A stretch of 64,000 bases of DNA from Prado023 sp963714995. GTDB lineage: Bacteria > Actinomycetota > Actinomycetes > S36-B12 > CAIYMF01. Made by a program: the position numbers and the translations under genes. The stretch spans positions 124,001 to 188,000 of the forward strand of contig CAVQQP010000017.1 in assembly GCA_963714995.1 (NCBI GenBank), given 5' to 3'. Below, piece by piece: positions 1 to 9,356 of this stretch (the stretch's first letter is position 1; each line of letters starts with the position of its first letter). The notes beneath the pieces were generated by a model. That model had not been told where the DNA came from. It did no database searches and worked only from the letters and a program-made list of their open reading frames with translations.

Positions 1-1440
1 TTGTCCAGGTACGGGGTCAGCCCGGAGCGGTCGTAGTAGTCGGTGACGACCTTCGAGCCGGGCGCCAGGGTCGTCTTCACCCATGGCTTGCGGGTGAGGC
101 CGCGCTCGACGGCGTTGCGGGCCAGCAGGCCGGCAGCCACCATCACCGAGGGGTTCGAGGTGTTGGTGCAGGACGTGATCGCCGCGATCACGACCGCTCC
201 GTGCCCGATCGTGACCTCCTGCTCCTCGATGCTCAGGGCGGCCGTGGCCGCGGGATCGGAGGTGTAGGTGCCCAGCGCCGCGAGGAAGCCGGACTTGGCG
301 TCCGTCAGGGCGACCCGGTCCTGCGGGCGCTTCGGGCCGGCCAGGGAGGGCACGATCGTGCCCAGGTCCAGCTCGATGACACTCGTGTACCGCGCCTCAC
401 GGGACGGGTCGTGCCAGAGGCCCTGCTCCTTGGCAGTAGGCCTCGACCAGCGCGACCTGCTCCTCGGTGCGCCCGGTCAGCCGCAGGTAGCGCAGGGTCT
501 CGTCGTCGATCGGGAAGATGGCGGCCGTCGAGCCGTACTCGGGGCTCATGTTGCCGATCGTGGCGCGGTTGGCCAGCGGCACCCCGGCCACGGCCTCGCC
601 GAAGAACTCCACGAACTTGCCGACCACGCCGTGCGTGCGCAGGATCTCGGTGATCGTCAGGACCATGTCGGTGGCCGTCGCACCCTGGGGCAGCTCGCCG
701 GTGAGCTTGAAGCCGACCACCTGCGGGATGAGCATGCTGACCGGCTGGCCGAGCATCGCGGCCTCGGCCTCGATGCCGCCGACACCCCAGCCCAGCACGC
801 CCAGGCCGTTGACCATCGTCGTGTGCGAGTCGGTGCCCACGCAGGTGTCCGGGTAGGCCTGCCCGTTGCGGACCATCACGACGCGGGCCAGCGCCTCGAT
901 GTTCACCTGGTGCACGATGCCGGTGCCGGGCGGCACGACCTTGAACTCGTCGAAGGCCGACTGCCCCCAGCGCAGGAACTGGTAGCGCTCGCGGTTGCGC
1001 TCGTACTCCAGGGCCACGTTGCGGGTCGCGGAGTCGTGGGTGCCGAAGAAGTCGGCGATGACCGAGTGGTCGATGACCAGCTCGGCCGGGGCCAGCGGGT
1101 TGATCTTCGCCGGGTCCCCGCCGAGGTCCTTCATGGCCTCGCGCATGGTGGCCAGGTCGACCACGCACGGCACGCCGGTGAAGTCCTGCATGATCACCCG
1201 TGCCGGGGTGAACTGGATCTCGTCGGTCGGCTCCGCGTCCGGGTCCCAGGCGCCGAGGGTGCGGATCTGGTCGGCGGTCACGTTGGCGCCGTCCTCGGTG
1301 CGCAGGAGGTTCTCCAGCAGCACCTTGTGCGTGAACGGCAGCGCCTCGGCACCGGGAACTGCGGAGATCCGGAAGATCTCGTGGGTGGTCCCGCCGACCT
1401 CGAACGTGCCGCGTGCCCCGAAACTGTCCTTGCTCGCCAT
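1..1440 (-). CDS. acn: Aconitate hydratase AcnA (3' end beyond window, one frameshift)
   Basis: Aconitase of the TCA cycle converts citrate to isocitrate with a [4Fe-4S] cluster in the cytoplasm. The visible half (about 480 of the usual 900 residues) has the family hallmarks: DFTGVPCVVDLATMR near residue 87, GTDSHT near 202, then a glycine-rich stretch, and IGNMSPEYGSTAA. The cluster motif SCTNTSNP is readable on the minus strand at about 150-176, but only in a different frame from the N-terminal 335 residues. An extra base at about 432-433 (ttggca where ttgca restores the frame) explains this. After repair, AYCKEQGLWHDP continues smoothly. The start is the ATG at 1440, preceded by a GAGGAGGAG ribosome-binding site. 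Iron-sulfur assembly is encoded in the same window (SUF operon). The gene is surely functional in the organism, so I read the shift as a sequence error. Confidence 0.95.
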
Positions 1441-1513
1441 GCAGACTCCTCCTCAGCAACCGACCCGAAGGCTATCGCGCCCTCCCGGGACCCGCGTGTC
1501 CCGGCATCGAAAG

Positions 1514-1531
1514 TATCTTGACATCAAGATA
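1514..1531. promoter_or_regulatory. 18-bp palindrome upstream of acn, probable operator
   Basis: TATCTTGA-CA-TCAAGATA is an inverted repeat with perfect 8-bp arms and a 2-bp spacer. It lies about 75 bp upstream of the acn start and directly abuts the stop codon of the RNA methyltransferase. It is strikingly AT-rich for this genome. Position and symmetry suggest a dimeric repressor site controlling acn. Which regulator binds is not visible. The resemblance to MarR-type sites is inference only. Confidence 0.6.
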
Positions 1532-2734
1532 TCACTGGGAGGCGAGCTTGGCTACGCACTCCACGTGATGCGTGGTCGGGAACAGGTCCAGTGCGACGAG
1601 CTCAGCCAGGACCAGTCCATGGTCCCGGAAGGTCGCCAGGTCACGGGCCAGGGCCACGGGATCGCAGGCGACGTAGGCAACCGCCCGCGGTCGTGCGGCC
1701 GCGATCGCCTGCACCACGGCAGCACCGGCCCCGGTCCGCGGTGGGTCGAGGATCACGAGATCGGCACCTGCGAGCGCCTCCCGCCGCGCCACCCAGCGGT
1801 CGACCCCGGCCCGCACGATGGTCACCGGGAGATCACCCGCGTTGGCCTGCGCCAGCTCGCAGGCACGTCGGTCGCCCTCGACCAGGGTCAGGTGCACGGC
1901 ACCGTCGACCTGTCCCGCCAGGCTCAGCCCGAACAGGCCCACCCCGGAGTACAGGTCCACCAGCCGCTCGCCCGCCCGGGGATCGAGCATCCGGCGCACA
2001 TGCCCCACGAGGGTGTCCGCCGCGCCCGGGTGCACCTGCCAGAAGCCCTCGGGCGCCACCGACCACGTCCGACCGTCTGCACGCTCGCGGAGGGGGATGG
2101 GGGGCGGATCGGACTCCAGGAATGCGACCGGCTCCCCCGCCGACGGTGCGGCGAACCCCACCCGCGCTCCCGCGGGCCACCTCGCGCCGAACAGGTCGAG
2201 AGGGCCCAACCGCGGGTGCAGCTGCGGGCACGCCCCGGCGACGACGACGTCATGGGACCGGTGGCGCAGGAACCCAGCGCGACCCGAGGGGTCCACGCCC
2301 AACGTCCCACGGGTACGCCACCCGAGCCCGTCGGCGGATCCCTCCGCGGCCGTGGGCCCCGCCGGATCCGCGACCGGCTGCACGGCGAACGACTCAGGCA
2401 GGTCGATGCCCGCGAATCGGCTCATCGCCTCGCGCACGACGTCGGACTTCAGGCGCCGCGCCGCCGCGGGCGTGGCATGCTGCCAGTCGCAGCCACCGCA
2501 GTCCCGGGCGACCGGGCACGGTGGCTCGCGGCGATCGGGGCTGGCGACCAGCACCTCGAGGGCATCGGCGCGGACGAACCGGGCCTTGCGGCCCACGGAC
2601 GTGACCCGCACCCGAACCCGCTCACCGGGCAGGGCGTGACGGACGAAGAGCACCTGGCCCTCGTGCCGGGCGACGCAGTGGCCACCATGGGCCACCGCAC
2701 CGACCTCGACGTCGACGAGGTCGCCCACCGCCAT
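1532..2734 (-). CDS. TRAM-domain class I SAM-dependent RNA (uracil-5) methyltransferase
   Basis: 400 aa member of the RlmD/TrmA family, which methylates C5 of a uridine in rRNA or tRNA using SAM. Residues 1-62 form the TRAM RNA-binding domain. Cysteines at about 73, 79 and 82 (CPVARDCGGC) plus the later ACPQLH cysteine match the [4Fe-4S] cluster of RlmD-type enzymes. The SAM motif reads DLYSGVGLFG. DPPRTGAG and the catalytic-cysteine motif YVACDP close the Rossmann domain. The ATG at 2734 is chosen because it begins a complete TRAM domain and lies 8 bp after the stop of the upstream permease, so the two are probably cotranscribed. The same permease-methyltransferase pair occurs in mycobacteria (Rv2690c-Rv2689c). 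The target nucleotide cannot be told from sequence. Confidence 0.9.
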   Translation of the reverse strand: MAVGDLVDVEVGAVAHGGHCVARHEGQVLFVRHALPGERVRVRVTSVGRKARFVRADALEVLVASPDRREPPCPVARDCGGCDWQHATPAAARRLKSDVVREAMSRFAGIDLPESFAVQPVADPAGPTAAEGSADGLGWRTRGTLGVDPSGRAGFLRHRSHDVVVAGACPQLHPRLGPLDLFGARWPAGARVGFAAPSAGEPVAFLESDPPPIPLRERADGRTWSVAPEGFWQVHPGAADTLVGHVRRMLDPRAGERLVDLYSGVGLFGLSLAGQVDGAVHLTLVEGDRRACELAQANAGDLPVTIVRAGVDRWVARREALAGADLVILDPPRTGAGAAVVQAIAAARPRAVAYVACDPVALARDLATFRDHGLVLAELVALDLFPTTHHVECVAKLASQ

Positions 2735-2742
2735 GCCCGCGG

Positions 2743-4780
2743 CTACCGGGGGGATGGCCCGGCCCCCATCTCGCCGGCCACGAACGCATCGGCGGTCTCG
2801 GCGTCGGGCTCCCCGCGGCGCAGGGCACCGGGGGCCTGGGCCTCGGGCTCGTCGGCGATCCGCTCGCTGGAGAGCAGCTGCCACGGGACGCTGACGACCA
2901 TCACCCCCGGCGTGAACAGCAGCCGGCTCTTCAGGCGCAGTGCGCTCTGGTTGTGCAGCAGCTGCTCCCACCAGTGCCCGACCACGTACTCCGGCACGTA
3001 GACGCACACGAGATCGCGCGGTGAGCTGCGGCTCAGCCCGCGCACGTACTCGACGACCGGCCGGGTGATCTCGCGGTAGGGCGAGTCCAGGACCTTCAGC
3101 GCCACCGGGATCCCGCGGCGCTCCCAGTCGGCGATCAGCCGCGCGGTGCCGTCGTCGTCGACGTCCACGGTCACGGCCTCGAGGACGGTCGGCCGGGTCG
3201 CCCGCGCGTACGCCAGGGCGCGCAGCGTCGGCTTGTGGACCTTGGAGACAAGCACGATCGCGTGCACCCGGCTGGGCAGTGTCACGCTCTCGTCGTCGCC
3301 GGCCACCAGCTCCACCGAGACCCGGTCGTAGTGCCTCCTGATCGACTCCATGATGAGGAACAGCACCGGCATCGCGATGACGACGATCCACGCGCCCTGC
3401 AGTGAACTTCGTGACCAGGACGATCACCAGGACGGTGCCCGTCATGCAGAACCCGACCCCGTTGACCAGCCGCTTGCGCTTCATGCGTCCGCGCTCGGCG
3501 GGATCACGCTCGTCCCTCAGGTGCCGGTTCCAGTGCTTGATCATCCCGAGCTGGCTGAGGGTGAAGGACACGAAGACACCGATGATGTACAGCTGGATCA
3601 GCGCCGAGACGTTGGCCTCGTAGACGTAGATCAGGAGGCCGGCCAGACCCGCCAGCGTGATGATGCCGTTGCTGAACGCGAGCCGATCGCCGCGGGTGTG
3701 CAGCTGCCGGGGCAGGTATCCGTCCCGGGCCAGGATCGAGCCGAGCACCGGGAACCCGTTGAAGGCGGTGTTGGCCGCCAGGACCAGGATCAGCGCCGTC
3801 ACCACCGACACGAACACGAACATCGGCGTGAAGTTCGAGAAGACGGCCTGGGCGACCTGGGCGATGACCGTCTTCTGCTCCGTCCCCGGGGGCATCCCGA
3901 TCAGGTCCTCGGTGGTCTCGGCGACCTTCACCTTCGTGACGACGGCCAGCCACGTGATGCCGGCGAACATCGTCATCGCGATCGCCCCGAGCATCGCCAA
4001 CGTGGTGGCGGCGTTCCTGGACTTCGGCTTGCGGAATGCCGGCACGCCGTTGCTGATGGCCTCGATGCCGGTCAGCGCCGTCGTGCCCGACGAGAACGCG
4101 CGCGCGATCAGGAACACCAGGGCCGCGCCCGCGAAGGTGGCCTCCGGCTTGATCTCCCACTCGGCCGACTCCGCCAGCAGGACGTCGCCCTGGAACATCC
4201 GGACCCCGGCCCAGATCAGCATCGAGAAGATCGCGAAGATGAAGGCGTAGGTGGGCACGGCGAACGCCGTCCCTGACTCCCGCACGCCCCGCAGGTTGAT
4301 CAGGGCCAGCAGGACCGTCAGGCCGACGGCGAGCAGGACACGGTGCTCGCCCATCCACGGGATCGCCGACGCGGCGTTGGCCACGGCGGACGAGATCGAC
4401 ACGGCCACGGTGAGCACGTAGTCGACCATCAGCGCGCTGGCGACGAAGACCCCCCAACGGGGTCCCAGGTTCGTGGAGACGACCTCGTAGTCCCCACCGC
4501 CGGAGGGATAGGCGTGCACGTTCTGCCGGTAGGACAGCACCACCACGAGGAACACCAGGATGACCGCGGCCGCCACCCACGGCGCGTACTGGTACAGCGC
4601 GTACCCGCCCAGCGACAGGACGAGCAGGATCTCCTGTGTGGCGTACCCGTTGGACGACAGGGCGTCGGAGGCGAACACCGGCAGCGCGATGCGCTTGGGA
4701 AGCAGCGTCTCGCCGAGCTGGTTCGTGTGCAGCGCACGACCGAACAGCACCCGCTTGGAGGCGTCGGAGAAGGTTCCCAC
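2743..4780 (-). CDS. APC-family amino acid/cation permease (one frameshift)
   Basis: Integral membrane permease of about 678 aa after repair. The N-terminal 450 residues have around twelve hydrophobic helices with the APC-type first segment LPVFASDALSSNGYATQE and a later GIEAISNGVPAFRKP. The C-terminal ~200 residues form a soluble domain seen in actinobacterial homologues. The frame breaks at about 3400-3401. Removing one base gives TKFTQGAWIVVIAMPVLFLIM, as expected for the family. The GTG at 4780 lies 8 bases after a TAGCAT -10 element and has no ribosome-binding site. It is divergent from the TrkA gene, which suggests a shared potassium or osmotic role. The substrate is not determinable. 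Confidence 0.85.
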
Positions 4781-4788
4781 GTGGGTGA

Positions 4789-4794
4789 ATGCTA
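4789..4794 (-). promoter_or_regulatory. -10 element, leaderless APC permease transcript
   Basis: TAGCAT on the minus strand ends 8 bases before the GTG at 4780. There is no Shine-Dalgarno sequence between them. The divergent TrkA promoter lies 30 bp away. Confidence 0.5.
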
Positions 4795-4824
4795 CGCACA
4801 GTGCGGACCCCCATGGGCCGCGTG

Positions 4825-4830
4825 TAGCGT
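4825..4830 (+). promoter_or_regulatory. -10 element, leaderless trkA transcript
   Basis: TAGCGT, then 7 bases, then the GTG at 4838. This supports the GTG as the true start and a leaderless mRNA. Confidence 0.55.
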
Positions 4831-4837
4831 TCCGGTC

Positions 4838-5505
4838 GTGCACATCGTGATCCTCGGATGCGGCCGAGTCGGTTCCGCCCTCGCGCAGACCATGGACCGG
4901 CAGGGCCATTCGGTCGCTGTCGTCGACATGGACCCCGAGGCGTTCCGCAAGCTCTCCCCCGACTTCGGCGGCAGCACCGTCGTCGGGGATCGGCTTCGAT
5001 CGCGACACGCTCATGGAGGCCGGGATCGCCCACGCCCAGGCCTTCGCCGCCTGCAGCAGCGGCGACAACACGAACATCATCGCCGCCCGCGTGGCCCGCG
5101 AGACGTTCGGCGTCGGCAACGTGGTGGCCCGCATCTACGACCCCCGGCGGGCCGAGGTCTACCAGCGCCTGGGGATCCCGACCGTGGCCAGCGTCTCGTG
5201 GGCCACCGACCAGATGCTGCGTCGACTCCTCCCCCGCGGGGCGCAGGAGGAGTGGACCGACCCGAGCGGGACGATCGCCCTCGCGGAGATGACCGGTGCA
5301 CCCTGACTGGGTCGGCCGGCTGGTGCACGACCTCCAGGACACCACCGGGGCGCGCATCGCGTTCCTCACCCGCTTCGGGGTCGCGGTGCTCCCCACCCGC
5401 GAGACCGTGCTCCAGGACGGCGACATCGTCCACGTGCTGCTCATGCGCGAGGACGAGGAACGCATCCAGGAGATCTTCCAGGCCGCTCCGGAGGGACATC
5501 GATGA
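4838..5505 (+). CDS. trkA: TrkA-family potassium uptake regulator, first copy (two frameshifts)
   Basis: Cytoplasmic NAD-binding regulatory subunit of Trk/Ktr-type potassium channels, 221 aa when repaired. It has an RCK N-domain (VHIVILGCGRVGSALA at the N-terminus, acidic VVDMD after strand 2) and a TrkA-C domain (GARIAFLTRFGVAVLPTRE). Two extra bases break the frame: one at 4991 (gatcggc for gatggc) and one within 5293-5296. After both are removed the protein reads GDGFDRDTLMEAGIAHA and AEMTVHPDWVGRL without interruption. The length of 668 bp (3n+2) fits two insertions. It overlaps the second trkA by ATGA. The pair corresponds to ceoB/ceoC of mycobacteria. No TrkH channel subunit is nearby. 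Confidence 0.88.
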
Positions 5506-6159
5506 GGGTCTGCATCGCAGGGGCCGGCAAGGTCGGACGGGCCATCGCCCGCGAGCTGCTGCACAACGGCCACGAGATCCTGCTGGTCGACAAGGAGGCC
5601 GACATCGCCCGGGTCGGCATCGTCGAGGGCGCGCACGTGCTCTGCGCAGACGCCTGCGAGGTCTCGGCCCTCGAGGAGGCTCAGCTGCAGACCTGCCAGG
5701 TGGTCGTCGCCGCGACCGGTGACGACAAGGTCAACCTGGTGGTGTCCCTGCTGGCCAAGACCGAGTTCGGCGTCCCGCGCGTGGTCGCCCGGGTGAACCA
5801 CCCGAAGAACGAGTGGCTGTTCAACGAGGCGTGGGGCGTGGACGTGGCCGTGTCGACGCCGCAGATGCTCTCCGCGCTCGTCGAGGAGGCGGTCACGGTC
5901 GGCGACCTCGTCCGGCTGTTCACCTTCCGGCAGAGCAACGCCAACCTGGTCGAGCTGACCCTCGGGGCGGACTCCCCCGTCGTCGGGCAGGCGGGTGGGC
6001 GAGGTCGCGTGGCCGCCGGACACCTCGCTCGTGGCCATCCTGCGCAGCCTGCAGGTGATCGCGCCCAGCCCCGACGACCCGCTGGAGGCCGGCGACGAGC
6101 TGCTGTTCGTCTCCGCCCCGGACCAGGAGGAGGCCATCCAGACGCTGCTGTCCCCGTGA
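5502..6159 (+). CDS. trkA: TrkA-family potassium uptake regulator, second copy (one frameshift)
   Basis: Second RCK-type NAD-binding subunit, about 218 aa after repair. It begins MRVCIAGAGKVGRAIA with a GxGxxG nucleotide motif and continues with VDKEADIARVG and a C-terminal TrkA-C domain. An extra G at 5990/5991 breaks the frame. Without it the tail reads VVGQRVGEVAWPPDTSLVA and ends QTLLSP at 6159. The start codon overlaps the previous stop (ATGA), so the two are translationally coupled. The likely role is gating of a potassium channel encoded elsewhere. Confidence 0.88.
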
Positions 6160-6181
6160 CGCGGGCAGCAGGGCGGGTGGA

Positions 6182-6899
6182 TCAGGCGGACTCCGGCTCC
6201 AGCCCCACGGAGGGCTCGAGGAGGGCCGCCTCGGACTCGACCTGCTTGAGCACCGGATGGATGATGCGGTAGCTCAGGTACGCGGCCAGCAGGAACAGCG
6301 GCCAGCCCAGCACGAGCTTGGCCACGCCCGAGCATGCCGACGGCACCGGCGAAGTACATCGGCAGCTGGATGACCAGCCGCAGCCCGAACATCGCCACCC
6401 AGATCCAGGAGGCCGTCGCGTAGGCCCGGTACTGGCGCGGGTCGGCCCGCCAGCCGGTGGCATCGCCGCGGACGTACCCGATGATCACCCCGAGGAGCGG
6501 CCACCGGACGATGCAGGAGATCGCGTAGGCCAGCATGTAGGCGACGTTGATCAGGATGCCGATGAGGAAGTAGTTCTCGGCCCTGCCCGTCCGGGTGGCG
6601 ACGAAGGCCGAGATGGCCACACCGAAGAACCCGGCCACGACCTGCTGGAGGGACTCCCGGCGCGCGAGGCGCACGACGGCGATGACCGCGCCCGAGACCA
6701 GTGCGGCGATCACCGAGGGGCGCAGCTGCTGGGAGGTGGCCAGGTAGGCGATCACGAAGACCGCGGCGGGCAGCCCGGAGTCGATCATGCCGCGCCATCC
6801 GCCGATGGCCTGGTCGAGCATGGCACGGTCGACGCCCAGGGAGTCAGCAGCCTGGGTGCCCGGCACTCCCGTGACCCCGTCCTGCTGCTCGGTGCTCAC
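6182..6899 (-). CDS. DUF3159 membrane protein (one frameshift)
   Basis: Actinobacterial DUF3159 family of unknown function, about 238 aa after repair. Several hydrophobic helices are visible, for example AVFVIAYLATSQ, NYFLIGILINVAYMLAYAIS and LVLGWPLFLLAAYLSYRII. An extra base near 6326 splits the frame between AGAVGMLG and VAKLVLGW. The GTG start overlaps the stop of the OB-fold gene (GTGA), so the two are coupled. The same neighbours (TrkA pair, OB-fold protein, DUF3710, dut) flank Rv2693c in mycobacteria. It could act with the potassium system by context, but nothing in the protein proves that. Confidence 0.8.
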
Positions 6900-7282
6900 G
6901 ACGCCCCCGAGATCGCCCGGAGCTCGTACCGGGGGTTGAAGATCGTGGGGTCGGTCTCGTTGCAGGTGATCCTGCCGGTGACCACGATGGAGCGGCCCGG
7001 CGTGATGCCCAGGATCTGGCGGCGCCCGAGCCACACGAGCCGCACCTGGCCGGATCCGTCGTACAGCTCGGCCTCGACGGCGGGCACGGTCTCACGGGGT
7101 CGCAGCGTCACCGAGCGCAGCACTCCCGAGACGGTGGACTCCTGGCCGCCGACGCACTGGCTGATCGGTGTGGCGCCCACCTCGGAGATCGAGCCCTGCA
7201 GGGTCTCCGCGTGCTGCGCGGACTTGCTCTTGGTCAGGCTCGCGCCGATCCGTTGGAGCACGTTGGGCCTCGTCGTCGACAC
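6896..7282 (-). CDS. OB-fold nucleic-acid-binding protein
   Basis: 128 aa. Its middle portion resembles an OB fold of the RecG-wedge/tRNA-anticodon type: TVSGVLRSVTLRP, then AELYDGSGQVRLVWLGRR, then PGRSIVVTGRI. Homologues sit at this locus across Actinomycetota (mycobacterial Rv2694c). The function is unknown; binding of single-stranded nucleic acid is the family expectation. The GTG start is supported by a TACCCT -10 element 6 bases upstream and no ribosome-binding site, which indicates a leaderless mRNA carrying this gene and DUF3159. Confidence 0.8.
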   Translation of the reverse strand: MSTTRPNVLQRIGASLTKSKSAQHAETLQGSISEVGATPISQCVGGQESTVSGVLRSVTLRPRETVPAVEAELYDGSGQVRLVWLGRRQILGITPGRSIVVTGRITCNETDPTIFNPRYELRAISGAS

Positions 7283-7288
7283 GCCTCA

Positions 7289-7294
7289 AGGGTA
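7289..7294 (-). promoter_or_regulatory. -10 element, leaderless OB-fold/DUF3159 transcript
   Basis: TACCCT on the minus strand, 6 bases before the GTG at 7282. Confidence 0.55.
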
Positions 7295-7371
7295 GCGGTC
7301 CGCGCCGGTACCGGGGAACGTCCGCGCAGCGGGGTGCTCCGGGGCCGTGTGCCCACCCGGTGCCGGGATGC

Positions 7372-8194
7372 TCAGCGGATCTCGGTGATCTCCGGCCCGC
7401 GCTCGAACGGGTCGAGGTCCGTGAAGCGATCGTCGGGCGCGTCACCGGAGTCCTCGGAGCCCTCACCGTCCTCGCTCGCGCCCTCCTCGGCCGTCGCGGG
7501 CTGCTGCGGCAGGGTCAGCGGGAGGGGGTCCCGGGGGGCCATGGCCGACGCCCCCCGCACCACGATCGTCTGGCGGACCAGTCGGTGCAGCATGTCGCTG
7601 GGATCCGGCTCCACCGCGGCGCGGCCCAGGAAGACAGCCCGGAGGAACCACCGGGGGCCGTCGATGCCCACGAAGCGCACGGGCTGGGTCACCTGCTCAC
7701 CCTCGGGGGTGCGGGCCGGGATCAGCCCGCGGATCTCGGGACCGAACGCCCCTTCATCCTCGGACACCCGGGCGCCGGCCGTCCCGGCGAGCTCGGCCAG
7801 CATCTCGGCCCGGATCTCGTCCCACAGGCCCTCGGACCGGGGGGCGGCGAAGGCCTGGAGCTGCACCGCGGCCCCCTCGCCGACACCCGTGACGGCCCGG
7901 ACCTCCTGGGTGTTGGGATCGGCCTCGACCTGCACCCCGATGCCCGGCAGCCCGGGGATCAGCAACGACCCGAGGTCCAGGCGTGGGACCTCCGGATCGG
8001 CCAGGTCGGACTCGGACTCGTCGAACGGTCCCGACGAGCGGTCGAAGCCGGACCCGGGAGAGCCATCCGGGGAATCCTCGCCATGCTCCTGGCCCTCGAC
8101 GTCGTCGACGCCATCGCTGGACGGAGGAGACCTCCACGCCCAGATCAGCATCCTCGGCGCCCTCAGGCGCGGGGCGTCGCTTGAACAGGGCCAT
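7372..8194 (-). CDS. DUF3710 protein (one frameshift)
   Basis: Member of the actinobacterial DUF3710 family, about 273 aa after repair; function unknown, soluble. It starts MALFKRRPAPEG with a GGAG site upstream. An acidic linker follows, then the conserved block from LDLGSLLIPGLPGIGVQVE through VRFVGIDGPRWFLRAVFLGRAA, and it ends in an acidic, disordered tail. The frame changes near 8128: the N-terminus is in one frame and PSSDGVDDVEG onward in another. One extra base fits the 3n+1 length. It lies 37 bp downstream of dut, as in mycobacteria (Rv2696c-dut). Confidence 0.82.
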
Positions 8195-8231
8195 GGGAGC
8201 CTCCAGTCGGGTGGTGCACAGGCGTCACAAT

Positions 8232-8678
8232 CTACCCCGCGGCATGCCCGCCCGTGGAACCGAATCCACCGGCACCCCGTGCAGAGCCGGGCAGCGTCTC
8301 GACCTCGTGGAACCTCGCCCGGACCACCGCCTGGATCACCAGCTGCGCGATCCGGTCCCCCCGGTGGAACACCACGGGTGCCACCGGATCGAGGTTGATC
8401 ACGCTCACCTTGATCTCGCCCCGGTAGCCGGCATCGACGGTCCCGGGCGCATTCACCAGCGACACCCCGAAACGCACCGCGAGCCCGCTGCGGGGGTGCA
8501 CGAAGGCCGCGAAGCCGTCGGGCAGGGCGATCGCGATCCCGGTGGGCAGCAGCGCGCGCTCGCCGGGAGCCAGGGTGGCGTCCACAGTCGTCACGAGGTC
8601 GGCGCCCGCGTCCCCCGGGTGCTCGTAGGACGGGAGGGGGACCCCGGGATCCAGCCGCGTGATCAGCACATCGGTCAT
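8232..8678 (-). CDS. dut: Deoxyuridine 5'-triphosphate nucleotidohydrolase
   Basis: Trimeric dUTPase, 148 aa, hydrolysing dUTP to dUMP and pyrophosphate to keep uracil out of DNA. All five family motifs are visible: AGADL (motif 1), HPRSGLA (2), GTVDAGYRGEIKV (3), RGDRIAQLV (4) and the glycine-rich GAGGFGSTGG (5) that closes over the nucleotide. The catalytic Asp is in VDAGYRG. Its ATG overlaps the stop of the upstream thioesterase (ATGA), which suggests one transcript. Length and motifs are entirely normal. Confidence 0.97.
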   Translation of the reverse strand: MTDVLITRLDPGVPLPSYEHPGDAGADLVTTVDATLAPGERALLPTGIAIALPDGFAAFVHPRSGLAVRFGVSLVNAPGTVDAGYRGEIKVSVINLDPVAPVVFHRGDRIAQLVIQAVVRARFHEVETLPGSARGAGGFGSTGGHAAG

Positions 8679-9256
8679 GGGTTCATCTCCGCCGGGGGCC
8701 CCGCGTCCCCGTCCGCGATGGCCATCGCCACCTCAGTCGGCCGGCCGTGGGTACGGAAGTGGCCGATCTCCACCTGGATGAACAGGGCCGAGGCAGTCAC
8801 GGCGATCGGCCCGTCGGAGCCCAGCCGCCCGATGGCGGCGGTGTACACCTTGCGGCCGGAGACCCCCGTGATCCGCGCGTCGAACTCCAGCACCGTGCCC
8901 ACCGGCACCGGTCGCACGAAGTTGGTCTCCAGTCGCGCGGTGACCCCCGGACGCATCAGCATCCAGTTCAGCGCCCCGAGCACCTCGTCGACGGCCGCGG
9001 TGAGCAGCCCGCCGTGGGCCAGGCCCGGCGCTCCCTGGTGGGCGGGGCCGACCTCGAACGACGCCGTCAGGGTCAGCCCCTCGCCGGCCTGGACCTGCAT
9101 GTGCAGGCCGGCCGGGTGCTCCGATCCGCAGCCGAAGCAATGGCGGTAGTGCGAGGCGATCATCGTTCCGGGCGGGACGGCGTCAGGGCTGCGCGGCGGA
9201 AGGATCGCCTCCGGCCCGGGTGTCGTCCCCGGCCCGATCGGCTGGGGCTCCATCAC
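8675..9256 (-). CDS. PaaI-like hotdog-fold thioesterase
   Basis: 193 aa hotdog-fold protein of the PaaI/YbgC-like thioesterase superfamily, which hydrolyses acyl-CoA thioesters. The signature GLAHGGLLTAAVDEVLG supplies the central helix. The N-terminal HCFGCGSEHPAGL matches the cysteine-containing entry of this subgroup. The physiological substrate is unknown. I place the start at GTG 9256, because a TAGGGT -10 element lies 7 bases upstream and there is no ribosome-binding site. The next codon is ATG (9253), so annotators may choose that. It is divergent from DUF3093 and coupled to dut. Confidence 0.82.
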   Translation of the reverse strand: MMEPQPIGPGTTPGPEAILPPRSPDAVPPGTMIASHYRHCFGCGSEHPAGLHMQVQAGEGLTLTASFEVGPAHQGAPGLAHGGLLTAAVDEVLGALNWMLMRPGVTARLETNFVRPVPVGTVLEFDARITGVSGRKVYTAAIGRLGSDGPIAVTASALFIQVEIGHFRTHGRPTEVAMAIADGDAGPPAEMNP

Positions 9257-9263
9257 GGTCCCG

Positions 9264-9269
9264 ACCCTA
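9264..9269 (-). promoter_or_regulatory. -10 element, leaderless thioesterase-dut transcript
   Basis: TAGGGT on the minus strand, 7 bases before the GTG at 9256. Confidence 0.5.
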
Positions 9270-9343
9270 CCGAGCGGCGCAGCACCGGCGATCCGGCGGG
9301 GTTGGCCGGGGCCCCGCGTTCGGCCCCCGCGCCGTCGGGGTGC

Positions 9344-9349
9344 CAGAGT
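9344..9349 (+). promoter_or_regulatory. -10 element, possible leaderless DUF3093 transcript
   Basis: CAGAGT, 7 bases before the GTG at 9357. The first base departs from TAnnnT, so support is weaker. Confidence 0.35.
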
Positions 9350-9356
9350 TGGCGGC

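Noticed and set aside
995..3001. A 668-codon open frame on the plus strand
   Set aside because: It is antisense to acn and the RNA methyltransferase, low in complexity, and without any family motif. Long antisense frames are expected at this GC content.
4985..5300. Programmed frameshifting in trkA
   Set aside because: No slippery heptamer or following pseudoknot is apparent, and similar shifts occur in many unrelated genes here.
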